Assembly (NCBI GenBank): GCA_035447945.1
Contig: DAOTHZ010000003.1
Span: forward strand, 6,091-70,090
Reading direction: 5' to 3'
Source of the DNA: Syntrophomonas_B sp035447945
GTDB lineage: Bacteria > Bacillota > Syntrophomonadia > Syntrophomonadales > Syntrophomonadaceae
DNA: 64,000 nucleotides
Of the stretch, positions 1-8,601 are shown piece by piece. The notes under the pieces are model-generated. The model was not told where the DNA came from. It worked only from the letters and a program-made list of their open reading frames with translations, and ran no database searches. Positions within the stretch are counted from its first letter, which is position 1. Every line of letters starts with the position of its first letter. The translations under genes were made by a program, and so were the position numbers.

Positions 1-1
1 T

Positions 2-190
2 ATCTTTGTTGCCACGGCGATAACGGATTCCTATTTACTTAAAGGTGTACAATACGCCAAAGGACGTGCTATTACCCAAACACTGGTAATGCGCAGCGCT
101 TCCGGTACGATACGTTTTATTGAGGCCAATCATAGTTTGGACAAAAAACCATTATTCAAAGACAAGCGCATATCGCTAACATTGGAATGA
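2..190 (+). CDS. glpX: Fructose-1,6-bisphosphatase class II, C-terminal fragment
   Basis: The reading frame is open from the window edge and stops with TGA at 188-190, giving the last 62 residues of a protein whose start lies outside. The peptide has the class II fructose-1,6-bisphosphatase tail pattern: a T-D-x-x-LLKGV segment, then VMRSASGTIRFIEA and a short charged end. GlpX hydrolyses fructose 1,6-bisphosphate in gluconeogenesis. A glpX-rho order is common in Firmicutes, which supports the call. Only the tail is visible, so catalytic metal ligands cannot be checked. Confidence 0.8.
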   Translation: MFVATAITDSYLLKGVQYAKGRAITQTLVMRSASGTIRFIEANHSLDKKPLFKDKRISLTLE

Positions 191-275
191 TATACTGAGG
201 TAAGCGATTTTTTTAAGTATTTTACTGCGTAAGAATTGCCTTTCTGTTTACTGGATCAACAAAGGGAAAGAATAT

Positions 276-302
276 ATACAAAGGCTGTACCGGCCTTTGT
301 AT
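276..302 (+). other. Hairpin in the long leader upstream of rho
   Basis: Bases 276-285 and 293-302 are exact inverted repeats (10 bp, 7-base loop). A second small self-complementary CCCGGG pair follows at about 308-326. No U-run follows, so it is not a standard intrinsic terminator for glpX. The 295 bases between glpX and rho hold no credible gene. The structure could belong to a rho leader, since rho is often autoregulated in bacteria, but that role is inference. Confidence 0.4.
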
Positions 303-485
303 CCTCACCCGGGAGTTTGCCCCGGGAAGATCTTCACCCATGTTACCCATTTGTATTGTTTGACAGATCAATAACCGGCTGACAGGGATAGTCTGTAGTG
401 GATCAATGCCTGGCAGTCTCCTGGATTTTGCATGCATGGCATCAAATCATATGAATACGCTTTCCACAGCGAGAGGAGGAACATT

Positions 486-1784
486 TTGAAACTAAACATA
501 TCGGAACTGGAAAACAAAACCATGCTGGAGCTGTATCAGATTGCCAAGGAAATCAATCTGGCCGGTTATTCAAAGCTGCGTAAAAAGGAACTGGTATTTG
601 AGATTACCAAAGCCCTTACCCATTCCAATGAATTGCTGCAAGCCTCAGGGGTATTGGAAATCATGCCGGACGGATATGGATTTTTGCGGCCTTTTGCCTA
701 TGTACCCAGTCATGAAGACATCTATGTGTCACCTTCCCAGATCAGGAAATTTGACTTGCGAACCGGTGACCGGGTAGGTGGACAAGTCAGACCTCCCAAG
801 GACAGTGAACGTTTCTTTGCCTTGTTGAAAGTGGAGGACGTCAACTCCCTGCCTCCGGAAGAATCAGGCAAACGCATTCATTTTGATGCATTGACACCCC
901 TTTATCCCACCCAACGTTTGACGTTGGCTACCGATTCAGCCGAACTCTCCACCCGCATCATTGATTTGGTGGCGCCCATCGGCAAGGGGCAGCGCGGCTT
1001 GATCGTAGCACCCCCCAAGGCCGGCAAGACCATGCTCCTGCAAAAAATGGCCCAGGGCATCACCACCAATCACCCGGAAGTGGAATTAATCATTTTGCTG
1101 GTTGATGAAAGACCGGAAGAGGTTACTGACATGCAGCGTTCCACGCAGGCTGAAGTGGTTGCCTCCACCTTTGACGAACCCCCGGAAAACCATGTAAAAA
1201 TTGCCGACATGGTGCTGGAGAGGGCCAAACGATTAGTGGAGCACAAGCGGGATGTGGTCATTCTGCTGGACAGTATTACCCGTTTGGCCAGAGCCCACAA
1301 CCTGGTTATCCCGCCCAGTGGCAGGACGTTGTCGGGGGGTATCGATCCCGCTTCCCTGCACAAACCCAAAAGATTTTTCGGGGCCGCCCGCAACATCGAA
1401 GAAGGCGGCAGTTTGACCATCATTGCCACCGCTCTGGTGGAAACCGGATCACGCATGGATGATGTTATTTTCGAAGAATTCAAGGGCACCGGCAATATGG
1501 AATTGGTCTTGGACCGCAAATTATCCGAACGCAGAATATTTCCGGCCATCGACCTGAAGAGGTCCGGAACCCGCAAAGAGGAATTGCTGTTTAATGCCGA
1601 TGAGATGGAATTGATGTGGAATTTGCGCAATACGTTCAGTGAATACAATTCTGTAGAAACGATGCAGATGATGATCGATACCATGAAAAAGACCAAATCC
1701 AATGACGACCTTCTCCGGGCCGCTCCGATTATTTTTGGAAAAAGAGAATCACCCCGCAGGAATGGCAGCAAGTATTATGAATAA
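486..1784 (+). CDS. rho: Transcription termination factor Rho
   Basis: A hexameric RNA-dependent ATPase that ends transcription and restrains antisense RNA. The 432-residue product has the N-terminal Rho helical domain, the cold-shock-like RNA-binding domain (around residues 50-110) and a RecA-type motor with Walker A APPKAGKT at about 175-182, Walker B LLVDE, and the Q-loop segment PPSGRTLSGG. I chose the TTG at 486 because GAGAGGAGG lies just upstream. The frame is open to an ATG at 432, but that start would add 18 atypical residues and has no ribosome-binding site. Length is normal for the family. Confidence 0.93.
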   Translation: MKLNISELENKTMLELYQIAKEINLAGYSKLRKKELVFEITKALTHSNELLQASGVLEIMPDGYGFLRPFAYVPSHEDIYVSPSQIRKFDLRTGDRVGGQVRPPKDSERFFALLKVEDVNSLPPEESGKRIHFDALTPLYPTQRLTLATDSAELSTRIIDLVAPIGKGQRGLIVAPPKAGKTMLLQKMAQGITTNHPEVELIILLVDERPEEVTDMQRSTQAEVVASTFDEPPENHVKIADMVLERAKRLVEHKRDVVILLDSITRLARAHNLVIPPSGRTLSGGIDPASLHKPKRFFGAARNIEEGGSLTIIATALVETGSRMDDVIFEEFKGTGNMELVLDRKLSERRIFPAIDLKRSGTRKEELLFNADEMELMWNLRNTFSEYNSVETMQMMIDTMKKTKSNDDLLRAAPIIFGKRESPRRNGSKYYE

Positions 1785-1856
1785 GAAACTTTTATTTTGC
1801 CAAGAATAGAAATACGCTCGTATTTTTAATTAGGGCAGAATAGAGGTGAATATAGT

Positions 1857-2705
1857 TTGCATGAAAGGTGGATAAGCCTGTTACTGACAGGCTTGTTTTT
1901 GACTGTTTGCATCCACCCTGCTAATGCGCGTTTAATCGAAGGCAAGAGCAATTTATCCAAAACGAATGGCGAGAAAACCAAGACGGCTGTTTTATATCAC
2001 ATCGAAGCTGGTGACAGTCTCTGGTCCATTGCCAGGCGTAATGGCGTAGACCTGGGCAACCTTATGACAGTGAACGGATTGCATGAAAAGAGTGTTCTGG
2101 CCATTGGCCAGGTGATTAAAATTCCAACCGGCAGCAGCAAGTTCCATACGGTTCAGGCCGGGGATACCATGTGGAGCATTGCCGCTCATTATGGACTGCC
2201 GGTGGCGGCCCTTGAACAGGCTAACCCGGATAAAAAACCCCAATGTTTGAATATTGGGGATCGCCTGACCGTACCCCAGCGCAGTTCAGGACAATTGCTG
2301 CAGGCGTCAGAAACTTCCCGGGGCATTTCTTTTCCCGGCCTTTTTGCATGGCCGCTTGCGGGTGTTATTACTTCGCATTTTGGCTGGCGGAATTCAGGGT
2401 ACCATCATGGCATCGATATCGCCAACCGGTTGGGTACACCGATCAAAGCTGCCGCCGATGGCGTCGTTACATTTGCCGGCTGGAAAAGTGTTTATGGACG
2501 CACCGTGATCATCAAACATAATAACGGACAAAGTACGCTTTATGCCCATACCCAGAAGATTCTGGTGAAGGAGCAGCAAAGGGTCAAAAAAGGCCAGGTG
2601 ATCGCACGGGTTGGGGTCAGTGGCAAAACGACCGGCCCCCATTTACATTTCGAAATAAGGCAAGGGGATAAATGTATCAATCCCTTGCGATATTTACAAC
2701 AGTAA
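1857..2705 (+). CDS. LysM-repeat M23-family metallopeptidase (cell wall endopeptidase)
   Basis: An exported protein of 282 residues. An N-terminal hydrophobic signal segment (about residues 5-22, ending near A-N-A-R) is followed by two LysM domains (about 47-90 and 96-140, each with GDSLWSIA or GDTMWSIA) that bind peptidoglycan. A C-terminal M23 (LytM) domain has the zinc-site pattern HxGxD (YHHGIDIA) and the HLHFEIR motif, both intact, so it should be catalytically active. The start is the TTG at 1857, preceded by GAGGTG at 8 bases. It stands alone and ends at a strong terminator. Related LytM proteins act in cell separation or in spore engulfment (SpoIIQ-like); the sequence does not decide which. 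Confidence 0.85.
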   Translation: MHERWISLLLTGLFLTVCIHPANARLIEGKSNLSKTNGEKTKTAVLYHIEAGDSLWSIARRNGVDLGNLMTVNGLHEKSVLAIGQVIKIPTGSSKFHTVQAGDTMWSIAAHYGLPVAALEQANPDKKPQCLNIGDRLTVPQRSSGQLLQASETSRGISFPGLFAWPLAGVITSHFGWRNSGYHHGIDIANRLGTPIKAAADGVVTFAGWKSVYGRTVIIKHNNGQSTLYAHTQKILVKEQQRVKKGQVIARVGVSGKTTGPHLHFEIRQGDKCINPLRYLQQ

Positions 2706-2710
2706 CGCTT

Positions 2711-2734
2711 GCCCCCGCAAGGGGGCTTTTTTTT
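2711..2734 (+). terminator. Rho-independent terminator after the LysM/M23 gene
   Basis: GCCCCC, GCAA tetraloop, GGGGGC, then eight T. The GC-only stem and uninterrupted U-run make this a textbook intrinsic terminator six bases after the stop codon. Confidence 0.93.
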
Positions 2735-2867
2735 GTGTTCAGAAGGGGTATAATTGCATATATGTCGATGCATCACACTTTAGCTGGTGAAAAATAGAAT
2801 AATCACACCAAGCACATACAGCTAATTTGTGATCTGTTTATTAAAATATAGAATTTGAGGTTAAATC

Positions 2868-4121
2868 ATGTTCTTAACGCTTTATGCCAACCAAAAAGGG
2901 GAGGCCATGGAAAATACTGAAGTAATCATGCTGGGGCGCAGTGGCTCGGAGTGGGTTGAAGTGGCACCAGATGAAATGATCCCTTTGCCCAAGGGAGCTT
3001 CGCTGGTATTATTGCCTGGGTTTGTTCCGATTGGATTGGACCGGCAAACAGGAGATCTGCAATATTTTACCTGCCTGCCCGATGATAAACGCGAACCGGC
3101 AACAGCTGTGGCAGCACTGTTGCCGCAGGGCTTTACCCGCACATTGCTGCCGGCCTGTGTCAGTCCCGAAGCACAACCGTTGCCCTTGCTTGGTTATGCG
3201 GCAGTGGGATTCAAGGACAACCAAATTTGGGTAGCGGCGGTTAAAAGCGACGAACATCGCAAATGGCATCCCCATTACTATAATACCGCTGCTCTGCCGC
3301 AGCGAATCGACCGTATGCTGCGCAAGTATCCTGACAATCGAATTCTGCGCCAACTGGCGCGTTGTTCCCTGCAATACAGCTGCTATACCGCCCAAAATCT
3401 TTTTTATGGCCGCTGGGAGGCGGGAATTCCTACCATGGCGGCTTGCAATGCTGACTGTATCGGTTGTATCTCGGAGAGCCATCTGGAGGTGGAATCACCT
3501 CAGCATCGGATTGATTTCCTGCCTGATGTGCAAGAGGTTTCCGAAATTGGGCTGGAACATCTGCTTCATGCCCGCGAGGCGATTATCAGTTTCGGTCAGG
3601 GATGTGAGGGCGAACCCTCATTAAATGCAGACCGATTGGCGGAGTCCATCCGCTCCATCCGCCGGGAAACGGATCGGGGTACTATTAATATGAACAGCAA
3701 CGCCGGTTTTACCCAGGGAATCATAAAAATGACCGATGCCGGTCTGGATGCACTGCGGGTCACGATTTTTTCCTGCCAGGAGAAGAACTACAATATTTAT
3801 CACCGGCCCAGGAATTATCGTTTGGAGGATGTTAAAACATCCATACAATATGCTCATAACCACGGTCTCAGAGTTTCCCTCAACCTGTTGACGTTTCCTG
3901 GTTTTACCGACCGGGAAGATGAAATAGAAGCACTCTTGCAGCTAATGGCTCAGGGCCATGTGGATATGCTGCAACTGCGCAACCTGAATATTGATCCTGA
4001 GGAATTGTTTTGCCGTTTTGAATCAGGCGGTGAAATTTTGGGAATTGCCAATTTTATTGATATCATTCACCAGGAAATGCCCCAGGTGCAAATCGGTTCG
4101 TACACACACCCGAGCAGATAA
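2868..4121 (+). CDS. Radical SAM domain protein of unknown substrate
   Basis: A 417-residue protein. A CX3CX2C cluster (Cys193, Cys197, Cys200 in ACNADCIGC) would hold the 4Fe-4S cluster that cleaves S-adenosylmethionine. The cluster sits unusually far in, behind about 190 residues of N-terminal domain, and is followed by a barrel with a GCEGEPS segment and MNSNAG. The family occurs in Clostridia as an uncharacterised radical SAM protein, so I assign no reaction. The ATG at 2868 has GAGGT at 6 bases. An ATG at 2907 follows GGGGAGG very closely and is a second option that removes 13 residues. It appears to be monocistronic. Confidence 0.75.
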   Translation: MFLTLYANQKGEAMENTEVIMLGRSGSEWVEVAPDEMIPLPKGASLVLLPGFVPIGLDRQTGDLQYFTCLPDDKREPATAVAALLPQGFTRTLLPACVSPEAQPLPLLGYAAVGFKDNQIWVAAVKSDEHRKWHPHYYNTAALPQRIDRMLRKYPDNRILRQLARCSLQYSCYTAQNLFYGRWEAGIPTMAACNADCIGCISESHLEVESPQHRIDFLPDVQEVSEIGLEHLLHAREAIISFGQGCEGEPSLNADRLAESIRSIRRETDRGTINMNSNAGFTQGIIKMTDAGLDALRVTIFSCQEKNYNIYHRPRNYRLEDVKTSIQYAHNHGLRVSLNLLTFPGFTDREDEIEALLQLMAQGHVDMLQLRNLNIDPEELFCRFESGGEILGIANFIDIIHQEMPQVQIGSYTHPSR

Positions 4122-4167
4122 TCAAGCATGTTTGACAACTGTTTATGAAGAATAAGGAGAGAATGTT

Positions 4168-5163
4168 TTGGAAAACAATAAAAAACTGATGAACGTACGG
4201 GAGATGCAAGCCAGTTCAGTGGGCCAGCAGGTGTCCGGCAAGTTCCTGATACTGGACAAAATCTATCGTAAAACCAAAGACGGCAAGGATATGTACAACC
4301 TCAAGCTGGGTGACGGAACCGGAGAAATAGATGCCGTGGTATGGGAAAATTGCCGGCTTACCGGCACGCTGACCAGCGGCGAAGTGATTGGGATCTTGGG
4401 AGACATGGGCAATTTTTCCGGCAGGAATCAGATTACAGCCAAAATTATCAAGGTTTTGGATGAGGATCCGGGCCTTTATATGAAACAGGCAGAGAATCTG
4501 GAACAGCTCAAACAGCATTTTCAAGAGTTGGTGAAATCGCTGCGGGATCCCCATCTGCAAAATTTGAGCCGAAGAATTTTCGATCCTTCGACCCAGGAGG
4601 TGTTTTTTCGTGCCCCGGCGGCCAAAAGAATCCACCACAATTATCCCGGAGGGTTGCTGGAGCACAGTTGTCAGGTAGCCGATCTGGCTTTGAAAATGGC
4701 GGATTCCTATGCTTATCTGAACAAAGATCTATTGCTGTTCGGAGCCTTGGTGCATGACATCGGTAAAATCATGGAATATAAAATGGGCGCCTCACCCCAG
4801 TACACGACCGAAGGCAAACTGCTGGGACACATCGTGATGGGCAGTGAAATGATCAGCATTGAAATCAATCGTTTGCGGACCGAGGGTTATGATTTCCCGC
4901 AAAATCTGGAATGGATGATTAAACATATGATTCTGAGTCACCACGGCAGCATGGAATTTGGCTCGCCGGTCATTCCGCTTTTTCCGGAAGCTTTTGTCCT
5001 GCATGTTGCCGATAATCTGGATGCCAAAATGTATATATTCAAGAACAAGCTGCAGGAAAACAATGGAGAAGAAGAATACTTCACCAATTATGACACGTAT
5101 TTTGCCCAGCAGTTTTTCACTTATCGCTATCCGGTTTGGGACGAAATGAAAAAAACGGAATAG
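4168..5163 (+). CDS. YhaM-type 3'-5' exoribonuclease (OB fold plus HD domain)
   Basis: 331 residues. The N-terminal OB-fold segment (about 15-100) binds nucleic acid and carries KDGKDMYNLKLGDGTGEI. The HD hydrolase domain (about 160-300) has HHNYPGGLLEHS, the metal pair VHDIGK, and a later ILSHHG motif. This arrangement matches YhaM/CBF1, a 3'-5' exonuclease that trims RNA and single-stranded DNA. The start is the TTG at 4168 behind GGAGAG. The YhaM role is inferred from domain order; other HD phosphohydrolases share part of the pattern. Confidence 0.85.
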   Translation: MENNKKLMNVREMQASSVGQQVSGKFLILDKIYRKTKDGKDMYNLKLGDGTGEIDAVVWENCRLTGTLTSGEVIGILGDMGNFSGRNQITAKIIKVLDEDPGLYMKQAENLEQLKQHFQELVKSLRDPHLQNLSRRIFDPSTQEVFFRAPAAKRIHHNYPGGLLEHSCQVADLALKMADSYAYLNKDLLLFGALVHDIGKIMEYKMGASPQYTTEGKLLGHIVMGSEMISIEINRLRTEGYDFPQNLEWMIKHMILSHHGSMEFGSPVIPLFPEAFVLHVADNLDAKMYIFKNKLQENNGEEEYFTNYDTYFAQQFFTYRYPVWDEMKKTE

Positions 5164-5216
5164 CATGTAAACAGAATGGGCGTCAATTGAATGATGGACG
5201 TCAGATCAATATTTAT

Positions 5217-5245
5217 TTGTCTTTTTTCTTTTTTATTGATATAAT
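5217..5245 (+). promoter_or_regulatory. Sigma-A promoter for rpmE
   Basis: TTGTCT at 5217-5222, a 17-base spacer rich in T, and a perfect TATAAT at 5240-5245. The rpmE start codon lies about 80 bases downstream. Confidence 0.75.
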
Positions 5246-5326
5246 GTTTTTCGCAGTCTGTTTGATTGGACTACATGGGTGATTGACAGATGATAGATAT
5301 TAATGTACTGAAACGAGGTGAGTGCT

Positions 5327-5530
5327 TTGAAAGAAAAAATACATCCCAAATACGGCATAACAACCGCTAGATGTGCATGTGGCAATGAGATGGAAATCGG
5401 ATCCACCAAAGAAAATATAAAAGTGGAAATCTGCTCCAAATGCCACCCCTTCTATACGGGTGATACCCGCAGAATTGTTGATACCACCGGTCGGGTCGAA
5501 AGATTCAAGAAAAAGTACGGGTTAACTTAG
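5327..5530 (+). CDS. rpmE: 50S ribosomal protein L31 (zinc-binding form)
   Basis: A 67-residue protein starting KEKIHPKYG, the standard L31 opening. Four cysteines (in ARCACG and ICSKCHPF) form the zinc site of the C-plus type of L31, which marks zinc-replete ribosomes. The TTG at 5327 is chosen because GAGGTG precedes it by six bases and the product then begins at the conserved family start. A GTG at 5318 in the same frame overlaps that Shine-Dalgarno sequence and is unlikely. The gene has its own promoter and terminator. Confidence 0.95.
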   Translation: MKEKIHPKYGITTARCACGNEMEIGSTKENIKVEICSKCHPFYTGDTRRIVDTTGRVERFKKKYGLT

Positions 5531-5535
5531 TCAAT

Positions 5536-5561
5536 AGCAGGGCATTGTTCCTGCTTTTTTC
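5536..5561 (+). terminator. Rho-independent terminator after rpmE
   Basis: AGCAGG at 5536-5541 pairs with CCTGCT at 5550-5555, and a run of T follows directly. Confidence 0.85.
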
Positions 5562-5672
5562 TTTATGGCAGCAGTTTGGTTTTCCGGGAAGCAGACAGTC
5601 TTTCCGGCAAGGAAATCAGTAAAAAAACTGAAGTATGGCAGGATGAGTCATTGAGTTCTGGGAGGATAGTAC

Positions 5673-6740
5673 ATGCTGGAGAAACTTGCAAGTCTGGAAT
5701 TAAAATATAATGAACTCACCGATCAATTGAGCAATCCGGAAGTGATTGCCGATCAGAGCAAGTTCCAGAAATATGCCAAAGCGCACGCTGAGCTGACCGA
5801 TGTGGTCATCAGTTATCAGGAGTATAAAAAAGCCTGTCAGGAGTTGGAAGAAAGCCAACTGATGCTGAGGGAAGAAAGCGATCCGGAGTTTAAAGAGATG
5901 TTGACGGCTGAAATTCAAGCGCTGCAGGAAAAAATTGCAGCTGCGGAAGGGCAATTAAAAGTATTACTCCTGCCCCGTGATCCGAATGATGAGAAAAGCG
6001 TTATTATGGAAATCAGAGCCGGAACTGGCGGGGAAGAAGCAGCCTTGTTTGCCGGTGATCTTTTCCGGATGTATTCTCGCTATGCGGAGGAACAGGGTTG
6101 GAGAATCGAAATCATGGATTCTCATTATACCGAACTGGGAGGCATTAAAGAGCTCATATTTGTGGTTGATGGGGTTGCTGCATTCAGCAAATTGAAATAT
6201 GAATCGGGTGTCCATCGGGTGCAGAGAATTCCCAGTACGGAATCCGGAGGCAGAATTCATACTTCGGCAGCCACAGTAGCCGTTTTGCCGGAAGCTGAGG
6301 AAGTTGACGTAGCCATCAACGAAAATGAGTTAAAAATAGATGTATACTGTGCCAGCGGTCCTGGCGGACAATGTGTCAATACCACCCAATCAGCGGTGCG
6401 TATTACCCATATGCCGACGGGTCTGGTGGTCACTTGCCAGGATGAAAAATCTCAGCATAAAAACAAAGCGCAGGCCTTGCGCGTGCTACGGGCTCGTTTG
6501 CAGGAAATGATGGAAGCAGAAAAGAATGAGGAAATGGCTGGTGCCAGGAAAAGCCAGGTTGGATCCGGAGACAGAAGTGAGCGGATTCGTACGTATAATT
6601 ATCCCCAGGGAAGGGTAAGCGATCATCGGATTAATCTTACCTTGCACAAGCTGGACCAGATTATGAATGGTCAGTTGGACGAGATTATCGAAGCATTAAT
6701 GGCCAATGACCAGGCCGAACGATTAAAAAAGGTGGATTAA
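5673..6740 (+). CDS. prfA: Peptide chain release factor 1
   Basis: RF1 recognises UAA and UAG stop codons and triggers peptide release. The 355-residue protein has a helical N-terminal domain, the tripeptide anticodon segment P-S-T (about 187-189, the PxT class that identifies RF1 rather than RF2) and the catalytic GGQ at 231-233. RF1 does not read UGA, which fits an organism that recodes UGA as selenocysteine in grdA and grdB. The ATG at 5673 follows GGGAGGA. The stop codon is immediately followed by the GTG of prmC, the methyltransferase that modifies the GGQ glutamine. Confidence 0.96.
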   Translation: MLEKLASLELKYNELTDQLSNPEVIADQSKFQKYAKAHAELTDVVISYQEYKKACQELEESQLMLREESDPEFKEMLTAEIQALQEKIAAAEGQLKVLLLPRDPNDEKSVIMEIRAGTGGEEAALFAGDLFRMYSRYAEEQGWRIEIMDSHYTELGGIKELIFVVDGVAAFSKLKYESGVHRVQRIPSTESGGRIHTSAATVAVLPEAEEVDVAINENELKIDVYCASGPGGQCVNTTQSAVRITHMPTGLVVTCQDEKSQHKNKAQALRVLRARLQEMMEAEKNEEMAGARKSQVGSGDRSERIRTYNYPQGRVSDHRINLTLHKLDQIMNGQLDEIIEALMANDQAERLKKVD

Positions 6741-7610
6741 GTGCAGGCAGTCTGGAGAATAAAAGATTTGCTTCAATGGACGACCCGGTATTTTTTGGAC
6801 AGGGGCATCAAGGAATCTCGCCTGGAGGCAGAGATCCTGCTGGCCCATGTATTAAAAAAAGATCGGGTCTATTTGTATGCCAATTATGAAGCGCCAGTCA
6901 ATCCGGATGAAAGAGCGCTGTATAAAGAGTATATAAAAAGACGCACCAAATCAGAACCGATTGCTTATATAACCGGTCACAAGGAATTTATGTCGCTGGA
7001 TCTGATCGTAACACCCGATGTACTTATTCCGCGTCCGGAAACGGAATTACTGGTGGAAACTGCCATAAAGGCGGCAAAAGATCTGGAGAAGGTCAGAATC
7101 GTTGACGTTGGGACCGGTTCAGGAGCAATTGCCGTCAGTCTGGCTTATTATCTAAAACAGGCGCAAGTATCGGCGACTGACATTTCCTTGCCGGCTTTGA
7201 AAGTCGCCTGCCAAAATGCCGAGCGTCATCAGGTGAGCATTGATTTTCATGCCGGCAGTTTGCTGGAATCATTTTTCACCCGTCCGGCTGGAGAGCCGTC
7301 AGCCCATTTTGATATCCTAGTCGCCAATCTGCCTTATGTTCCGGAAACAGATCGGGATAGCCTCGAACCGCAGGTGCGCGATTTTGAGCCTCATTTGGCT
7401 TTGTTTGCCGGCGAGGACGGCTTGGATCTTTATCGTCAATTGCTTCCTCAGGCCCGGCGTGTGCTGCCGGAGGGAGCCATTATGCTGTTGGAAATCGATC
7501 CTCGTCAGGCCGGACTTATTGCCTCTAGCATGCAGGGATTTTCTGAAATCCGCATTATTCATGACGCTGCCGGCCGCGCCCGGATGGTCCAAGCCAGGAG
7601 GAGCCAATGA
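6741..7610 (+). CDS. prmC: Release factor glutamine N5-methyltransferase
   Basis: PrmC (HemK) methylates the glutamine of the GGQ motif in release factors. The 289-residue protein has the N-terminal helical bundle, the IPRPETE segment, the SAM-binding motif DVGTGSGAI (about 122-130) and the catalytic loop at 196-199. That loop reads NLPY instead of the usual NPPY, so one proline is replaced; the Asn and Tyr that hold the substrate amide are kept. The GTG start directly abuts the prfA stop, indicating translational coupling with its substrate's gene. Confidence 0.93.
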   Translation: MQAVWRIKDLLQWTTRYFLDRGIKESRLEAEILLAHVLKKDRVYLYANYEAPVNPDERALYKEYIKRRTKSEPIAYITGHKEFMSLDLIVTPDVLIPRPETELLVETAIKAAKDLEKVRIVDVGTGSGAIAVSLAYYLKQAQVSATDISLPALKVACQNAERHQVSIDFHAGSLLESFFTRPAGEPSAHFDILVANLPYVPETDRDSLEPQVRDFEPHLALFAGEDGLDLYRQLLPQARRVLPEGAIMLLEIDPRQAGLIASSMQGFSEIRIIHDAAGRARMVQARRSQ

Positions 7611-8584
7611 TTGCAACCCGTTATTTAAAAGTAGATGCCCAGCATCCTGATCCAGAGCGTATCAGTCAGGCAGCTCAATTGATCTGTCAGGGCGAATTGG
7701 TAGCGTTTCCAACCGAAACCGTATACGGGTTGGGTGCGGCTGCCCTGCAAGCCGATGCTGCTGCCAAAATATTTGCGGCCAAGGGACGACCGGCAGAACA
7801 TCCTTTACTGGTACACATCAGCCAGATGGAACAGGTCAAAATGCTGGTAACCGAAATTCCCCCGGAGGCACGTCGACTGATGGAACACTTTTGGCCGGGC
7901 CCCTTGTCGATCATCTTGCCGGCCAGGGAGGAAGTGCCGGAGATTGTCAGAGGCGGTTCAAGCGGAGTGGGCCTGCGTATGCCATCCCATCCGGTAGCCA
8001 TTGCCCTGATCAATGCGGCCGGGCCGTTGGCTGCCCCCAGTGCCAATTTATATGGTCGTCCCAGTCCCACCCAGGCCGATCATGTCAGGACAGATCTCGA
8101 CGGGCGGATTGCGGCGGTGCTGGATGCAGGAGAAACCGGCAGCGGACTTGAATCGACCGTGCTTGACCTCAATCACAACTTTCGCATTCTGCGCCGTGGA
8201 GGAATTCCGGTTGAAAAGATAGAAGCCCTTTTGGGGATTAGAATTGGCCTGCCTGAACCAGCAGTCGAAAACTATAATAGTCCGGTCCAGGTCCTCCTTA
8301 ATCAAAACAGAAGCGAGCTGGTCCAGCGCACGGAAGGCTTGCAGCAGGCAAATAAACGAGCGGGCCTGGTGCGTGTGTCCGAGTCAAAACAGGATTATCC
8401 ATGCCGTTTTGCGAAAGAATATACATTAAAGCTGGATGGCCTGGGACAATCTTTCTTCACGATTCTCAGAGACGCGGAACAAGAGCAAATAGACATCCTT
8501 TTATTTGAGCCCCTGGACGAAAGCAACAACCGACTGAGTGAGGCTATGCTGGATCGGATCAATCGGGCAGTTTTCCGAAAATAA
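7607..8584 (+). CDS. tsaC: Threonylcarbamoyl-AMP synthase (Sua5/YwlC type)
   Basis: It makes threonylcarbamoyl-AMP from threonine, bicarbonate and ATP for the t6A37 modification of ANN-decoding tRNAs. The 325-residue length fits the two-domain Sua5 form: a YrdC domain (about 10-200, with FPTETVYGLG, KGRPAEHPLLVHI and PSAN motifs), then a C-terminal Sua5 domain (about 225-325). It overlaps prmC by four bases (ATGA), so the two are co-translated. The order prfA-prmC-ywlC is typical of Firmicutes. In Bacillus the gene is called ywlC. Confidence 0.93.
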   Translation: MIATRYLKVDAQHPDPERISQAAQLICQGELVAFPTETVYGLGAAALQADAAAKIFAAKGRPAEHPLLVHISQMEQVKMLVTEIPPEARRLMEHFWPGPLSIILPAREEVPEIVRGGSSGVGLRMPSHPVAIALINAAGPLAAPSANLYGRPSPTQADHVRTDLDGRIAAVLDAGETGSGLESTVLDLNHNFRILRRGGIPVEKIEALLGIRIGLPEPAVENYNSPVQVLLNQNRSELVQRTEGLQQANKRAGLVRVSESKQDYPCRFAKEYTLKLDGLGQSFFTILRDAEQEQIDILLFEPLDESNNRLSEAMLDRINRAVFRK

Positions 8585-8601
8585 TGAAGGAGTATGTACC
8601 A

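Noticed and set aside
1070..1771. A 233-codon open frame on the minus strand within rho
   Set aside because: It is the antisense shadow of the conserved Rho coding sequence, has Ser/Arg-rich composition, no ribosome-binding site and no family resemblance.
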